A stretch of 29,864 nucleotides of DNA from CAZJWC01 sp964550125 (GTDB taxonomy: Bacteria; Bacillota; Clostridia; Christensenellales; Borkfalkiaceae), in contig CAZJWC010000013.1 of NCBI GenBank assembly GCA_964550125.1, forward strand, positions 1 to 29,864, given 5' to 3'. The position numbers and the translations under genes were made by a program. The number at the start of each line of letters is the position of its first letter. The stretch's first letter is position 1. Below are positions 8,409 through 16,908 of the stretch, in pieces. Below the pieces are notes generated by a model. The model did no database searches. It was not told where the DNA came from and saw only the letters and a list, made by a program, of their open reading frames with translations.

Positions 8409-10181
8409 TTAAAGAAACATATCGTTTAGTCTTGCGTCATCGCCGTATAATCTAACCAACTCAGTTGAACAAAAATCTATAAATGCATAAAAATTTGTTC
8501 CTGAACCTATACTGCGAGATTTATACCTTTGCAGTCTTGTCCAGAAAAATTTTTTTGTCATTTTCATATAAGTACAAGCAGGCGTGCAAATTCTCTTTTT
8601 AAAAGAGGACGCTAAACATAAGCCAACTATTGCAACCAACCACCCAAAGCCTGGAAAAACTAAACCAAGCAAACACAAATAGGATAGACAATATTTTGTA
8701 TAAGTACGCTCTAGTCTATCTCTCGCTTGTTGGATATATAACCTTTCAGCAGTATCTTGAGAGGTTTTTCTTCTAAACGCCTCCCTTTCAAATCTACTTC
8801 CGTCATTTCTAGGTGAAATAAAATTTCTTGATACACCTAAACCATTTGAAATGGGGGATTTTATTATATTTCGGTTACAAACCTCAATTAAATTTGAAGC
8901 ATTTTTATAAGTTTGAATTTTATACAAATTTTCTCTTGCTTCATTATATTGCGAATTATTCATTTGCTCTAAAGCAATACGATAAATTATGTATTTTTCA
9001 TTTTCATTTGCTAAATTGATAAGGTATTTTTTATATCCTTCATCTGCATATTGCACACCTTGATTGAAAAGTGAATTTTCAAAAAGTCTTGTAGGCACTT
9101 GATATAGCAAGGACTCAAACTTAATTTTATACAATGCCATTAACTTAATGATATATGCCTTTGCACAACTTACATCATCGTTTAAAATTTGATTTGCAAG
9201 TTGGTCTGCAGTATTATACTCACCCTCATTAAGTTTCATCATTGCTTTTGCAATTTGAGGGTTTGAATATTTCTTTTCATAAAAAACATTATCTTTACTT
9301 TCGTTTGCTCCACCACATGCGCTTGTAGCAGCATCACAAACTAATTGTAGCCAATTACCTCTGTCTTGGTCAATGGCTTGCTTGCCTTGTAGTTCACGAG
9401 GTAATTGATAGGGGTCAAATTTTTCATAGACAACTCTAATCGTTCTACTATCATCATCACGATAGAAAGTATGAAATCTTTTCCACTCATTTCTTACCCA
9501 AGGACTTATTATATTTTTTATGCTTGAACCAAATACAAACATTATTTTTGCACTACGCAATGCTGAATAGATATGTGCTTCCCAGTCGATATTTTCTTCA
9601 GCTAATGATTTTTCAGCAAAGAAAACTTTTAAACCTTTTTTGTAGGTCAATTCTTCATAGACATCTCTTGCCCAACCTGATTCAGTTGTTACACCAGTGG
9701 ATTCAGTATCATTTTGCTTATAACATAAAAATACATCATAAGAAGGGGCAAGTTTTGACTGTTTTAATACTTTTTGTCTTACAATTTCAATTTCAGCAGC
9801 TTTATCTTTATATTCATCAGACAGTACAGCATAATATTTGCTTTTTGAAATTGGATAACTTGAAATTCTGTGGCAAGTAGGTTTGAAAGTGTCGTCATAA
9901 TCCTTAACATATTCAATACCATACTCACATAAAAAAGCACCCCAGTTTGCTTCCATTAGATTTTTATTGTTGTCAAGTATAAGTTCATATTCTTCTAAAG
10001 CGTCATCGAATAGAAACCTTCTACGAAGGTTTTCTGCCCTGTTTAATGAAATAATGTCCGTTTCAGTTAATTCTTGCTTAACAGGGTATGAATTGCCACA
10101 GAAATTACACTTATAAACATTGCCATTTAAAGTCAATGAGCCACCACAAGTTGAACATACTAAACTAACATCTTTTTCCAT
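8409..10181 (-). CDS. zinc-ribbon / TIR-domain protein with helical repeats and a C-terminal membrane segment
   Basis: 590 aa. Domains by eye: a zinc ribbon (C9, C12, C25, C28), a short TPR-like helical pair (45-95), a TIR domain (about 147-290, beginning SYDVFLCYKQ), more TPR-like helices (305-435), a linker, and a hydrophobic segment at 498-526 that could be one long or two short membrane helices. In the TIR domain, E201 in DWEAHIYSAL aligns by eye with the catalytic glutamate of TIR NADases such as SARM1, so NAD+ cleavage or signalling is possible but unproven. Similar zinc-ribbon TIR proteins occur in Clostridia; their function is not established. The gene lies between infB (53-bp gap) and rbfA (11-bp gap), in the position of ylxP. 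Base composition looks like its neighbours, with no sign of recent transfer. Confidence 0.8.
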   Translation of the reverse strand: MEKDVSLVCSTCGGSLTLNGNVYKCNFCGNSYPVKQELTETDIISLNRAENLRRRFLFDDALEEYELILDNNKNLMEANWGAFLCEYGIEYVKDYDDTFKPTCHRISSYPISKSKYYAVLSDEYKDKAAEIEIVRQKVLKQSKLAPSYDVFLCYKQNDTESTGVTTESGWARDVYEELTYKKGLKVFFAEKSLAEENIDWEAHIYSALRSAKIMFVFGSSIKNIISPWVRNEWKRFHTFYRDDDSRTIRVVYEKFDPYQLPRELQGKQAIDQDRGNWLQLVCDAATSACGGANESKDNVFYEKKYSNPQIAKAMMKLNEGEYNTADQLANQILNDDVSCAKAYIIKLMALYKIKFESLLYQVPTRLFENSLFNQGVQYADEGYKKYLINLANENEKYIIYRIALEQMNNSQYNEARENLYKIQTYKNASNLIEVCNRNIIKSPISNGLGVSRNFISPRNDGSRFEREAFRRKTSQDTAERLYIQQARDRLERTYTKYCLSYLCLLGLVFPGFGWLVAIVGLCLASSFKKRICTPACTYMKMTKKFFWTRLQRYKSRSIGSGTNFYAFIDFCSTELVRLYGDDARLNDMFL

Positions 10182-10234
10182 ATCTTTTTTTCTCCACTAA
10201 TCATTTCATTAGCAATTTAACATACTTTTATTAA

Positions 10235-13014
10235 CTAATCTTTAACTTCCTCAATAACATAGCACTCTATAAAATCGCCAACTTTGATTTCATTAAAGCC
10301 TTCAATACTTACACCACACTCGTAGTTTGCAGCAACCTCTTTAACATCATCTTTAAATCTCTTTAATTGATGTACATTACCTTCTACTATCATTATGTCA
10401 TCACGATAAATACGAAGTTTTCCACCACGCACTAACTTGCCTTCAGTAACGTAACAACCTGCAACCATACCAACCCCTGTAATCTTAAATGTTTCTCTAA
10501 CTTCACATTTACCCATATAGGTTTCAGTATATTTAGGTGCACGCATACCTTTAAGTGCAGATTCAATATCCTCTAAAAGTTCGTAAATAATTCTATATGA
10601 ACGAACATCGACCTTACTTCTTTCAGCCAATGTTTTTGCTTTTGCATCAGGTCTAACATTAAATCCAACGATAATTGCGTTTGAACTATCTGCAAGCATT
10701 ACATCAGATTCAGTTACAGCACCTGCACCTGAGTGGATTACTCTTACTTTAATCTCGTCTGTACTTAACTTCAATAAGGATTGTTTTACTGCTTCTACCG
10801 AGCCTTGAACATCACCCTTTACAATTAGGTTAAGAACTTTAATTTGACCTTCACTGATTTGACCAAACAAATCGTCAAGAGTTACTCTTGATTGTTCCTT
10901 AATCATTGATTCTCTTGCCAAAGTTTTTCTTTCTTCAAGAACTTGCTTAATCAATTTTTCCTCAGTTACAGATACTACTATATCACCAGCATTTGGTACT
11001 TCTTCAAAACCAAGCACTGAAACAGCCATTGAAGGTCCTGCAGATTTAACTGCTCTACCTTTATCATCAAACATACCTCTAATTCTACCCATTGTAGTAC
11101 CAGAGATAATACAATCACCCGTACGTAAAGTACCATTTTGTACAAGAACTGATGCAACTGGACCTCTGCCCTTGTCAAGTTTAGCCTCTAATATAACACC
11201 TTTTGCGTTTTTATCAGGATTAGCTTTCAATTCAAGCATTTCAGCAACAAGCGCTATCGTTTCAAGTAGTACTTTAATACCATCCCCCGTCTTTGCACTA
11301 CAAGGAACGATGATTACATCACCACCCCACTCCTCAGGAACAAGTCCAAATTGAGTTAAGCCTTGTTTTACCTTGTCGGGATTCGATTCAGGCTTATCCA
11401 TTTTATTCATCGCAACAATAATGGGAACATTTGCAGCCTTTGCGTGATTTATTGCTTCAACAGTTTGAGGCATAATACCGTCATCAGCAGCAACTACTAA
11501 CACTACGATATCTGTCGCCTGTGCTCCTCTAGCTCTCATAGCTGTAAACGCCTCGTGTCCAGGAGTATCTAGGAAAGTTATCATACTTCCGTTTACATTT
11601 ACCGTATATGCACCGATATGTTGAGTGATACCACCAGCCTCTCCTGTGGTTACATTTGTACTTCTTATTTTATCAAGTAAAGAAGTTTTACCATGGTCTA
11701 CGTGTCCCATAACAGTAACGACGGGTGCGCGAGGAACTTTCTTTTCTGCGTCATCATCAGAGTCCTTGAACACTTCAAGTAAAGTTTCCTCTGCAGTTTT
11801 TTCGGGCTTATATTCAAGGTCGATGCCCATTTCAAGTGCAATATATTGTGCAGTTTGATAATCAATAGTATCGTTTATAGTTTTTATGATACCCTCTTTA
11901 AAAAGTTTTTTAGTAATTTCAACAGCAGAAATACCAAGTTTTTCACTTAAAACTTTTAAGGGTATATTTTCAGTAGTAACCACAGCGTGTTCAATTTTTA
12001 TGGTTGTAGTTACTTCTTGTTTTTGCTTTTTAACTCTAACCTTTCTATATCCTGTTTTATCTTCATCAAAGTCGGAAACATTTACCTCTCTAATTAAAGC
12101 TCGTTTGTTTATAGTAGGCTTCTTTTCAGCATATTTATTTTCAAAGGTTTTCTTTTTAGCAAGTTTATCTTTTGAATAGGTATCGTGTGTGGTAGGGATT
12201 GCAGACTCAATCGTTCCACTTGTAGAAGGTCGTGAAAAACCATTTCTACCATCTCTATTGAAAGGCCTTCTTTCACCTTGGTTTTGACCATCTCTATTGA
12301 AAGGCCTTCTTTCACCTTGGTTTTGACCATCTCTATTGAAAGGTCTTCTTTCACCTTGGTTTTGTCCTTCTCTATTNNNNNNNNNNNNNNNNNNNNNNNN
12401 NNNNNNNNNNNNNNNNNNNNNNNNNNNNNNNNNNNNNNNNNNNNNNNNNNNNNNNNNNNNNNNNNNNNNNNNNNNNTTTGACCATCTCTATTGAAAGGTC
12501 TTCTTTCACCTTGGTTTTGTCCTTCTCTATTAAACGTTCTTTTCTCACCTTGATTAGAGTAAGACTTACTCTCAAAAGTAGTAGGTTTTTTATCTTTTAC
12601 AGACTCGTCTTGAGAAGTTTGATTGTTTTCTTCTTGCTTATTCTTTATTCTCTTTTCTTCTTCAGCCTTTTTTTCTTCTTCTGCTTGTCTTTGAGCAAGT
12701 TCTTCGGCTTCTTTTTTGGCTTTAGCTTCTTGTTCGGCTTTAATCCTCTTTTCTTCTTCAGCCTTTTTTGCTTCTTCTGCTTGTCTTTGAGCAAGTTCTT
12801 CGGCTTCTTTTTGTATCTTTTCAGCTTCTTCTTTTGCTTTTAGTTCAGCCTTTTGTTTGCTCTTTTCTTCAAAATTAGAAAGCGACTTTAAGATTGCAGA
12901 AACCTCTTTTTCGGTTGATTGTACATTTTTAAGTAAAACATCAACCTCTCCATCTTTTCCAAGTAACGTATTTATATTTTCAATATTATTGTAAGTTTTT
13001 TTACTTTCAGCCAT
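10235..13014 (-). CDS. infB: translation initiation factor IF-2 (interrupted only by an assembly gap)
   Basis: Initiator-tRNA-binding GTPase. The start at 13014 (MAESKKTYN) follows ylxQ by 3 bp. The N-terminal region is a long charged coiled coil with an internal duplication, then a Gly/Arg/Asn-rich 13-residue repeat (unit GQNQGERRPFNRD). After it come the IF2_N domain (start near 11983), the G domain with GHVDHGKT (11684-11707), DTPGHEAF and NKMDKP, then domains II-IV. The two sides of the 100-N gap are in different frames as written. The true gap must be 2 mod 3, and completing the 39-bp repeat needs 23 + 39k bases, which fits. I therefore read this as one intact gene of about 900 aa or more, not a broken one. 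Confidence 0.93.
12248..12558 (-). repeat. 39-bp tandem repeat in infB encoding a 13-aa GQNQGERRPFNRD unit
   Basis: Units at 12248-12286, 12287-12325 and 12326-12364 are near identical. A fourth starts at 12365 and runs into the N gap. After the gap there are 4 bases of one unit, a full unit (12481-12519) and a degenerate unit (12520-12558). The unit differs mainly at a C/T position and at ACCATC versus TCCTTC. Copy number is unknown because of the gap. Confidence 0.95.
12377..12476. other. assembly gap of 100 N inside the infB repeat array
   Basis: Exactly 100 N, the usual placeholder for unknown length. It falls inside the tandem repeat, which explains the assembly failure. The true length is predicted to be 23 + 39k bases. 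Confidence 0.98.
12650..12812 (-). repeat. duplicated segment in the IF-2 N-terminal coiled coil
   Basis: Two 67-bp copies (about 12650-12716 and 12746-12812), offset by 96 bp, are nearly identical. They encode the heptad-like segment EAEELAQRQAEE followed by KKAEEEKRIK. The duplication keeps the frame (32 codons). Confidence 0.85.
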
Positions 13015-13017
13015 CTT

Positions 13018-13344
13018 CTAACTTCTGCCTCCAGAATATAATTTAAAGTTTGCATCTTCGTTGTCACAAATTGCTTTTGCCAAATTTTCATCTCTTATTC
13101 CTATGATTTTTGAGTTTGGCTTATGTGTAACATCTTCAAGTTTTATATCATTGCAAACCATAAGTTTACATTTCAATTTATGTTGTAATTTTTCTGCTAA
13201 TTTTAATGAGTTTTCGCTTGCACTTGAACACAATATCAATAGATAAACACCTTTATTTAGACTTTCTATTGAGTTAAATCCACAAGTTACCTTTCTTGAT
13301 TTTATAGCAAAACCTATATAGGTTTCAATCTTACTTTTTGGCAA
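13018..13344 (-). CDS. ylxQ: L7Ae/L30e-family RNA-binding protein (YlxQ-like)
   Basis: Small K-turn-binding-fold protein, 108 aa, of the ribosomal L7Ae/L30e/S12e/Gadd45 family; the exact role of YlxQ is not settled. The predicted strand ending LLILCSSASENS and the following lysine-rich helix fit the fold. The start is TTG at 13344 with an excellent GAGGAGG a few bases upstream, and it overlaps ylxR by 14 bp. Position between ylxR and infB is conserved across Firmicutes and supports the name. Confidence 0.88.
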   Translation of the reverse strand: MPKSKIETYIGFAIKSRKVTCGFNSIESLNKGVYLLILCSSASENSLKLAEKLQHKLKCKLMVCNDIKLEDVTHKPNSKIIGIRDENLAKAICDNEDANFKLYSGGRS

Positions 13345-13603
13345 AGAATTCCTCCTCTATCCTTTCGTATACTTCCTTAGGACAATCACACGAAAAGGTT
13401 TTGTTTAAGAGTTTTTGCTTTTGAAGTTTTTTGATACAATCGGGATTATCGCAAATATATGCCCCACGGCCTGCTTTTTTACCTGTAAAATCAATGCTAA
13501 TTTCGTCCTCTTTATTCTTAACGATACGCAACAATTCTTTTTTAGGTTTCATTTCGTGGCAAGCAATACACATTCTTAATGGTATCTTTTTTACTTTATT
13601 CAA
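13331..13603 (-). CDS. rnpM: YlxR / RnpM family RNA-binding protein
   Basis: 90 aa DUF448/YlxR protein; the B. subtilis member binds and modulates RNase P. The signature region MCIACHEMKPKKELLRI and the motif GRGAYIC are present, along with C-terminal cysteines (CDNPDC). It starts with TTG at 13603, with AGGAG 6 nt upstream; no in-frame ATG fits. It lies 16 bp after nusA and overlaps ylxQ, the classic nusA-ylxR-ylxQ-infB order. Confidence 0.93.
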   Translation of the reverse strand: MNKVKKIPLRMCIACHEMKPKKELLRIVKNKEDEISIDFTGKKAGRGAYICDNPDCIKKLQKQKLLNKTFSCDCPKEVYERIEEEFFAKK

Positions 13604-13619
13604 GGCAAACTCCTTATAT

Positions 13620-14720
13620 TTAGTCGTTATTTTCTTCGGTATTTTCTTCTTCAGTGTCTGTTAAATTCATCTTTAACGCCATTGACTCGCTCTTTACATC
13701 TATCTTCCAACCTGTAAGTCTTGCTGCTAGTCTAGCATTTTGTCCGTCTTTACCGATTGCAAGAGATAATTTATCATCAGGAACAACTGCTACTGCCGTA
13801 TTTTCTCCGTCCACTTCAGTTACTGATAAAACTTTTGCAGGGGACAAGGCATTTGCAATAAACTCCAAGGGATTTTCACTCCAAGGAATAATATCAATCT
13901 TTTCACCGTTTAATTCCTCAACGATAGCGTTTACTCTACCACCCTTATGTCCAACACAAGAGCCTACAGCATCTACATTTGCATCCTCGCTATAAATCGC
14001 AATCTTTGTTCTTTGTCCTGCTTCACGAGAGATAGATTTTATAACAACGATTCCTTGCTTTATTTCAGGAACCTCATTTTCAAAAAGTCTTTTTACAAGA
14101 CCGGGAGCAGTACGAGAAACTAAAACTTGTGAAATTCTACCACTGTTCCTAACCTTTTTAACATATACCTTTATTCTGTCGTTTACGGCATACTTTTCAG
14201 TAGGAACTTGGTCTTGAGGTAACATCACGCCTTCAAGTTGACCTTTACCCAACTCAACGTAAACATTTTTTGCTTCAACTTTTCTTACCACACAACTCAA
14301 TAGTTCGTCTTCCTTGTCAGAAAACTCACTTAAAGTATTATCTCTTTCTGTTTCATGTAATTTTTGTAGGATTACCTGTTTAGCAGTTTGGGCTGCAATT
14401 CTACCAAAGTCCTCCTTTGGAGTAAACTCCTCGTATACAAAATCTCCTAATTTATAACTCTTTTTAATCTCTTGAGCGTCATTAAGTGAAATTTCTTTAT
14501 CTTTGTCTTCCACTTCTTCAACTACAACTCTGTATGCGAAAAATCTAATTGAACTTTTTTCTGCATTGATTCTAACTTCTACTTGACCTAATCCACCTAG
14601 ATATTGCTTTTTAATTGCTGAAGTTAGAGCGTTTTGTAATGCCTCAATAAAAATTTCTTGGCTAATACCTTTTTCTTTTTCTAATTCTTCTAATGCTAAA
14701 AAGAAATCCTTATTTATCAT
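13620..14720 (-). CDS. nusA: transcription termination/antitermination factor NusA
   Basis: RNA polymerase-binding elongation factor, 366 aa, the usual Gram-positive size without the C-terminal AR repeats of E. coli. N-terminal RNAP-binding domain (about 1-125), S1 domain (about 135-200), then two KH domains with the conserved segments SCVGHKGGRV and AIGKDGQNARLAARL. It ends in an acidic tail. Strong GAGGAG before the ATG; the rimP stop is 41 bp upstream. NusA promotes intrinsic termination, which makes the hairpin in its own operon leader (15233-15266) a possible feedback site. Confidence 0.97.
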   Translation of the reverse strand: MINKDFFLALEELEKEKGISQEIFIEALQNALTSAIKKQYLGGLGQVEVRINAEKSSIRFFAYRVVVEEVEDKDKEISLNDAQEIKKSYKLGDFVYEEFTPKEDFGRIAAQTAKQVILQKLHETERDNTLSEFSDKEDELLSCVVRKVEAKNVYVELGKGQLEGVMLPQDQVPTEKYAVNDRIKVYVKKVRNSGRISQVLVSRTAPGLVKRLFENEVPEIKQGIVVIKSISREAGQRTKIAIYSEDANVDAVGSCVGHKGGRVNAIVEELNGEKIDIIPWSENPLEFIANALSPAKVLSVTEVDGENTAVAVVPDDKLSLAIGKDGQNARLAARLTGWKIDVKSESMALKMNLTDTEEENTEENND

Positions 14721-14761
14721 TTTTATCTCCTCTTGTTATAAAACAATCTATTTTTTCTTAT

Positions 14762-15220
14762 TTAAAACTCAATAGCCCTATTTATTTTTGCTAATTGATT
14801 GCGTTGAATTTTCATATTATTGCCGTTTATTTCAACAGTGATTGTGTTGGCATCAAAGTCGATTAAAGTTCCCTCAAAATTTTTTTCTCCTTTTATTGGC
14901 GCTAAAACTTTAAATTCTACCTTTTCACCAAGACATTTTTCAAAATCTCTATCTTCCTTTAAAGGTCTATCAAGCCCAGGAGAAGACACGTTTAAAGTAT
15001 ATGGTTGACCAAAAGTTGGATCAAGTTCGTCCAAAGGTTCATCAATCAACCTATGAAAAAACTCGCAAGTATCAAGGTCAACTCCGTCTTCAGTATCAAT
15101 ATAGACTGTAAGTGAGGGAGTTTTACCTTGTTTGAACTCAACATCTACCAATTCAATACCGTTATCGTCTGCAAACTTTTGTATAAAAGATTTAATTTGA
15201 GATATATCAATTACTTTCAT
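14762..15220 (-). CDS. rimP: ribosome maturation factor RimP
   Basis: 30S assembly factor, 152 aa from the chosen ATG at 15220. AAGGA lies 5 nt upstream, and the protein then starts MKVIDISQIKSFIQ as expected. A longer reading from 15271 would run through the leader hairpin and is rejected. Conserved LDLD-type region GVDLDTCEFFHRLI and SSPGLDRPL are visible. It is the first gene behind the promoter at 15295-15323. Confidence 0.95.
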   Translation of the reverse strand: MKVIDISQIKSFIQKFADDNGIELVDVEFKQGKTPSLTVYIDTEDGVDLDTCEFFHRLIDEPLDELDPTFGQPYTLNVSSPGLDRPLKEDRDFEKCLGEKVEFKVLAPIKGEKNFEGTLIDFDANTITVEINGNNMKIQRNQLAKINRAIEF

Positions 15221-15232
15221 AAAAATCCTTAT

Positions 15233-15266
15233 AAAAAGATTTGAGAGTGGAAACCCACTCTCAAAT
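15233..15266 (-). terminator. hairpin with short U tract in the rimP-nusA leader (terminator or attenuator)
   Basis: A perfect 12-bp stem (15239-15250 with 15255-15266, 4-nt loop), followed in the minus RNA by CUUUUUAU. It lies between the predicted promoter and the rimP Shine-Dalgarno, which starts only 2-3 nt after the U tract. It can end transcription from the upstream polC-like gene, and it also sits in the leader of the rimP-nusA transcript. Confidence 0.75.
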
Positions 15267-15294
15267 AACATTTTAATATTATTTAATTGTCTTC

Positions 15295-15323
15295 AGTATA
15301 TCACAATTAAAAAGTTTTTGCAA
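15295..15323 (-). promoter_or_regulatory. sigma-A promoter of the rimP-nusA-infB operon
   Basis: Minus strand: TTGCAA (15318-15323), 17-bp spacer, TATACT (15295-15300). The predicted start near 15288 gives a leader of about 68 nt that contains the 12-bp hairpin. Confidence 0.7.
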
Positions 15324-15344
15324 CGGTTTTACGACCTATTTTTA

Positions 15345-16907
15345 TTAATTTACCAAAGAATTTGGCAATTTTTTTTCATCTCGCATAAATTCAATGAATA
15401 TTTTTGCCGTAGTTAAAGCATCGTCAAACGCTCTATGATGTTCAAAAGTTATTCCGTAGTGGTCGGCTATCGTATCTAATTTATTATTTGAAAGTTGTAA
15501 TTTCTTTTGAGCAATAGCTAGCGTATCAAACAGTTTATTGGTAAAAATATACCCTTGTTGCTCAGCATAGTAACTTACAAATTTATAGTCAAACATAGCG
15601 TTATGCCCTATTAAATAACTTCCACTTACAAATTTAAAAAAATCTGGCATTACTGCATCAAGGAGAGGCGCATCTTTCAACATATCGTCAGTAATATTTG
15701 TCAATTCCACAATCTTAGCACTTAATTTTCGTTTAGGATTTATTAGTGTTGAAAATTTTTCGCAAATCTCTCCATCGACAATTTTTACAGCACCAAACTC
15801 AATAATGGTATCCATATTACCAGAAACAGGAGTATTGCATAATCCTGTAGTTTCTAAATCAAAGGCAACAAAAGTCTTATTTCGCAATACCTCAGGTATG
15901 TTTATGTTTTCAAACAAACTATTTTGAGTATAAGCTTTAAATTGTTGAGGAAATATTGTTTTATACTTTACGGGTACAGGCAAACTAGCTCTTTTGGGCA
16001 TGGTATATCCGTCTATCATACGTCCTTTATTTATATATTTTGCTTTATAACTTAAGTTTCCGTTATAAAGTTCATTAGCACCAAAACAAACTATACTGTC
16101 TCCCTCTTTAAGTTCTTGAACCTTTAAAAGAGATTTTTGTTTTACCCAATAAGTGATTTTTAAATCAGCCGTTCCATCGTTGATAACAATAGAGAAGAAA
16201 GGTTTTCCGTTTTGAGTTTGCCTTTCCTCTATTCTTCTAATTACACCACAAACGGTAAGCGCGTCGCAAACATTATTACAATCAATTATACAAGTAGCAA
16301 CGGGGGATTGATTTCCTCCGTCGATATTCTCAATATCTACAACCTCAAAAGTCCTTGCTTGCATGATTTTTGCTATCTCCCTTTCTTCCTTTACCTTTTC
16401 TATATCCTCATTAGAAGTTTTTAACTCAAATACCTTTCCTACAAGTTCGTATTTATAATTAAATTCGCCACAAAAAGTATTATTTAAAATCTTAATGATT
16501 TGTTCAAATATCTTTGAACTTTTTATATGTTGTAATTCAAGTTCATCAACTTTAAACGTAAAATCAAACCCTTTTTCAGTCTTTTCAGTAAAAATATTCT
16601 CCTCTCCTAAAATTGCGTCTAACGCAGGAAAATTAGTTTTTATTATTTGCTTTAATTTCGCAGTAAACATTTCAAGGTCTGGATTTACTTTGCTTATATT
16701 TACCTTAACTTTTAAGTCTACGGTTAATTTTTCTGCAATTATTGATTCTGCCAGTTTTACATCTTCCTCTGTGAAAGTTTTATCGCTTATCAAGTAAAAA
16801 ACAATCACTCTTTCACTTTTGATAACATCAACCTTGTTGCTCATTATTGCATTAGATAAATTAGAACAACTTGAACGAATTTTTTCAATTATCTTATCTT
16901 TTTCCAT
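15345..16907 (-). CDS. PolC-type N-terminal/OB/3'-5' exonuclease protein lacking the polymerase
   Basis: 520 aa that matches only the first third of Gram-positive PolC: N-terminal domains (about 1-190), an OB-fold (about 215-300, with GVIRRIEERQTQNGKP) and a DEDDh exonuclease (about 344-510). Exonuclease residues D350 and E352 (AFDLETTG), D440 (NAMFDYKF), H491 and D495 (HRAFDD) are all present, so nuclease activity is expected. Full PolC is about 1,430 aa, and the PHP and polymerase domains are absent. The gene ends cleanly 125 bp before rimP with no remnant. It stands at the canonical polC locus (ispG-polC-rimP). It could serve as a proofreading or repair exonuclease, or be a reduced duplicate of a full polC elsewhere; the window cannot decide. 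It starts 1 bp after the ispG stop. Confidence 0.85.
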   Translation of the reverse strand: MEKDKIIEKIRSSCSNLSNAIMSNKVDVIKSERVIVFYLISDKTFTEEDVKLAESIIAEKLTVDLKVKVNISKVNPDLEMFTAKLKQIIKTNFPALDAILGEENIFTEKTEKGFDFTFKVDELELQHIKSSKIFEQIIKILNNTFCGEFNYKYELVGKVFELKTSNEDIEKVKEEREIAKIMQARTFEVVDIENIDGGNQSPVATCIIDCNNVCDALTVCGVIRRIEERQTQNGKPFFSIVINDGTADLKITYWVKQKSLLKVQELKEGDSIVCFGANELYNGNLSYKAKYINKGRMIDGYTMPKRASLPVPVKYKTIFPQQFKAYTQNSLFENINIPEVLRNKTFVAFDLETTGLCNTPVSGNMDTIIEFGAVKIVDGEICEKFSTLINPKRKLSAKIVELTNITDDMLKDAPLLDAVMPDFFKFVSGSYLIGHNAMFDYKFVSYYAEQQGYIFTNKLFDTLAIAQKKLQLSNNKLDTIADHYGITFEHHRAFDDALTTAKIFIEFMRDEKKLPNSLVN

Positions 16908-16908
16908 G

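Noticed and set aside
12248..12558. 39-bp repeats as a CRISPR array
   Set aside because: The repeats are directly adjacent with no spacers and encode a 13-residue protein repeat inside infB.
12109..13014. Separate 301-aa protein starting MAESKKTYN and ending after the N gap
   Set aside because: After the gap it reads the 39-bp repeat out of frame; it is the N-terminus of infB with a wrong gap length.
15221..15271. Longer RimP start at 15271
   Set aside because: It would translate through the leader hairpin and lacks a Shine-Dalgarno, whereas the ATG at 15220 has AAGGA at good spacing.
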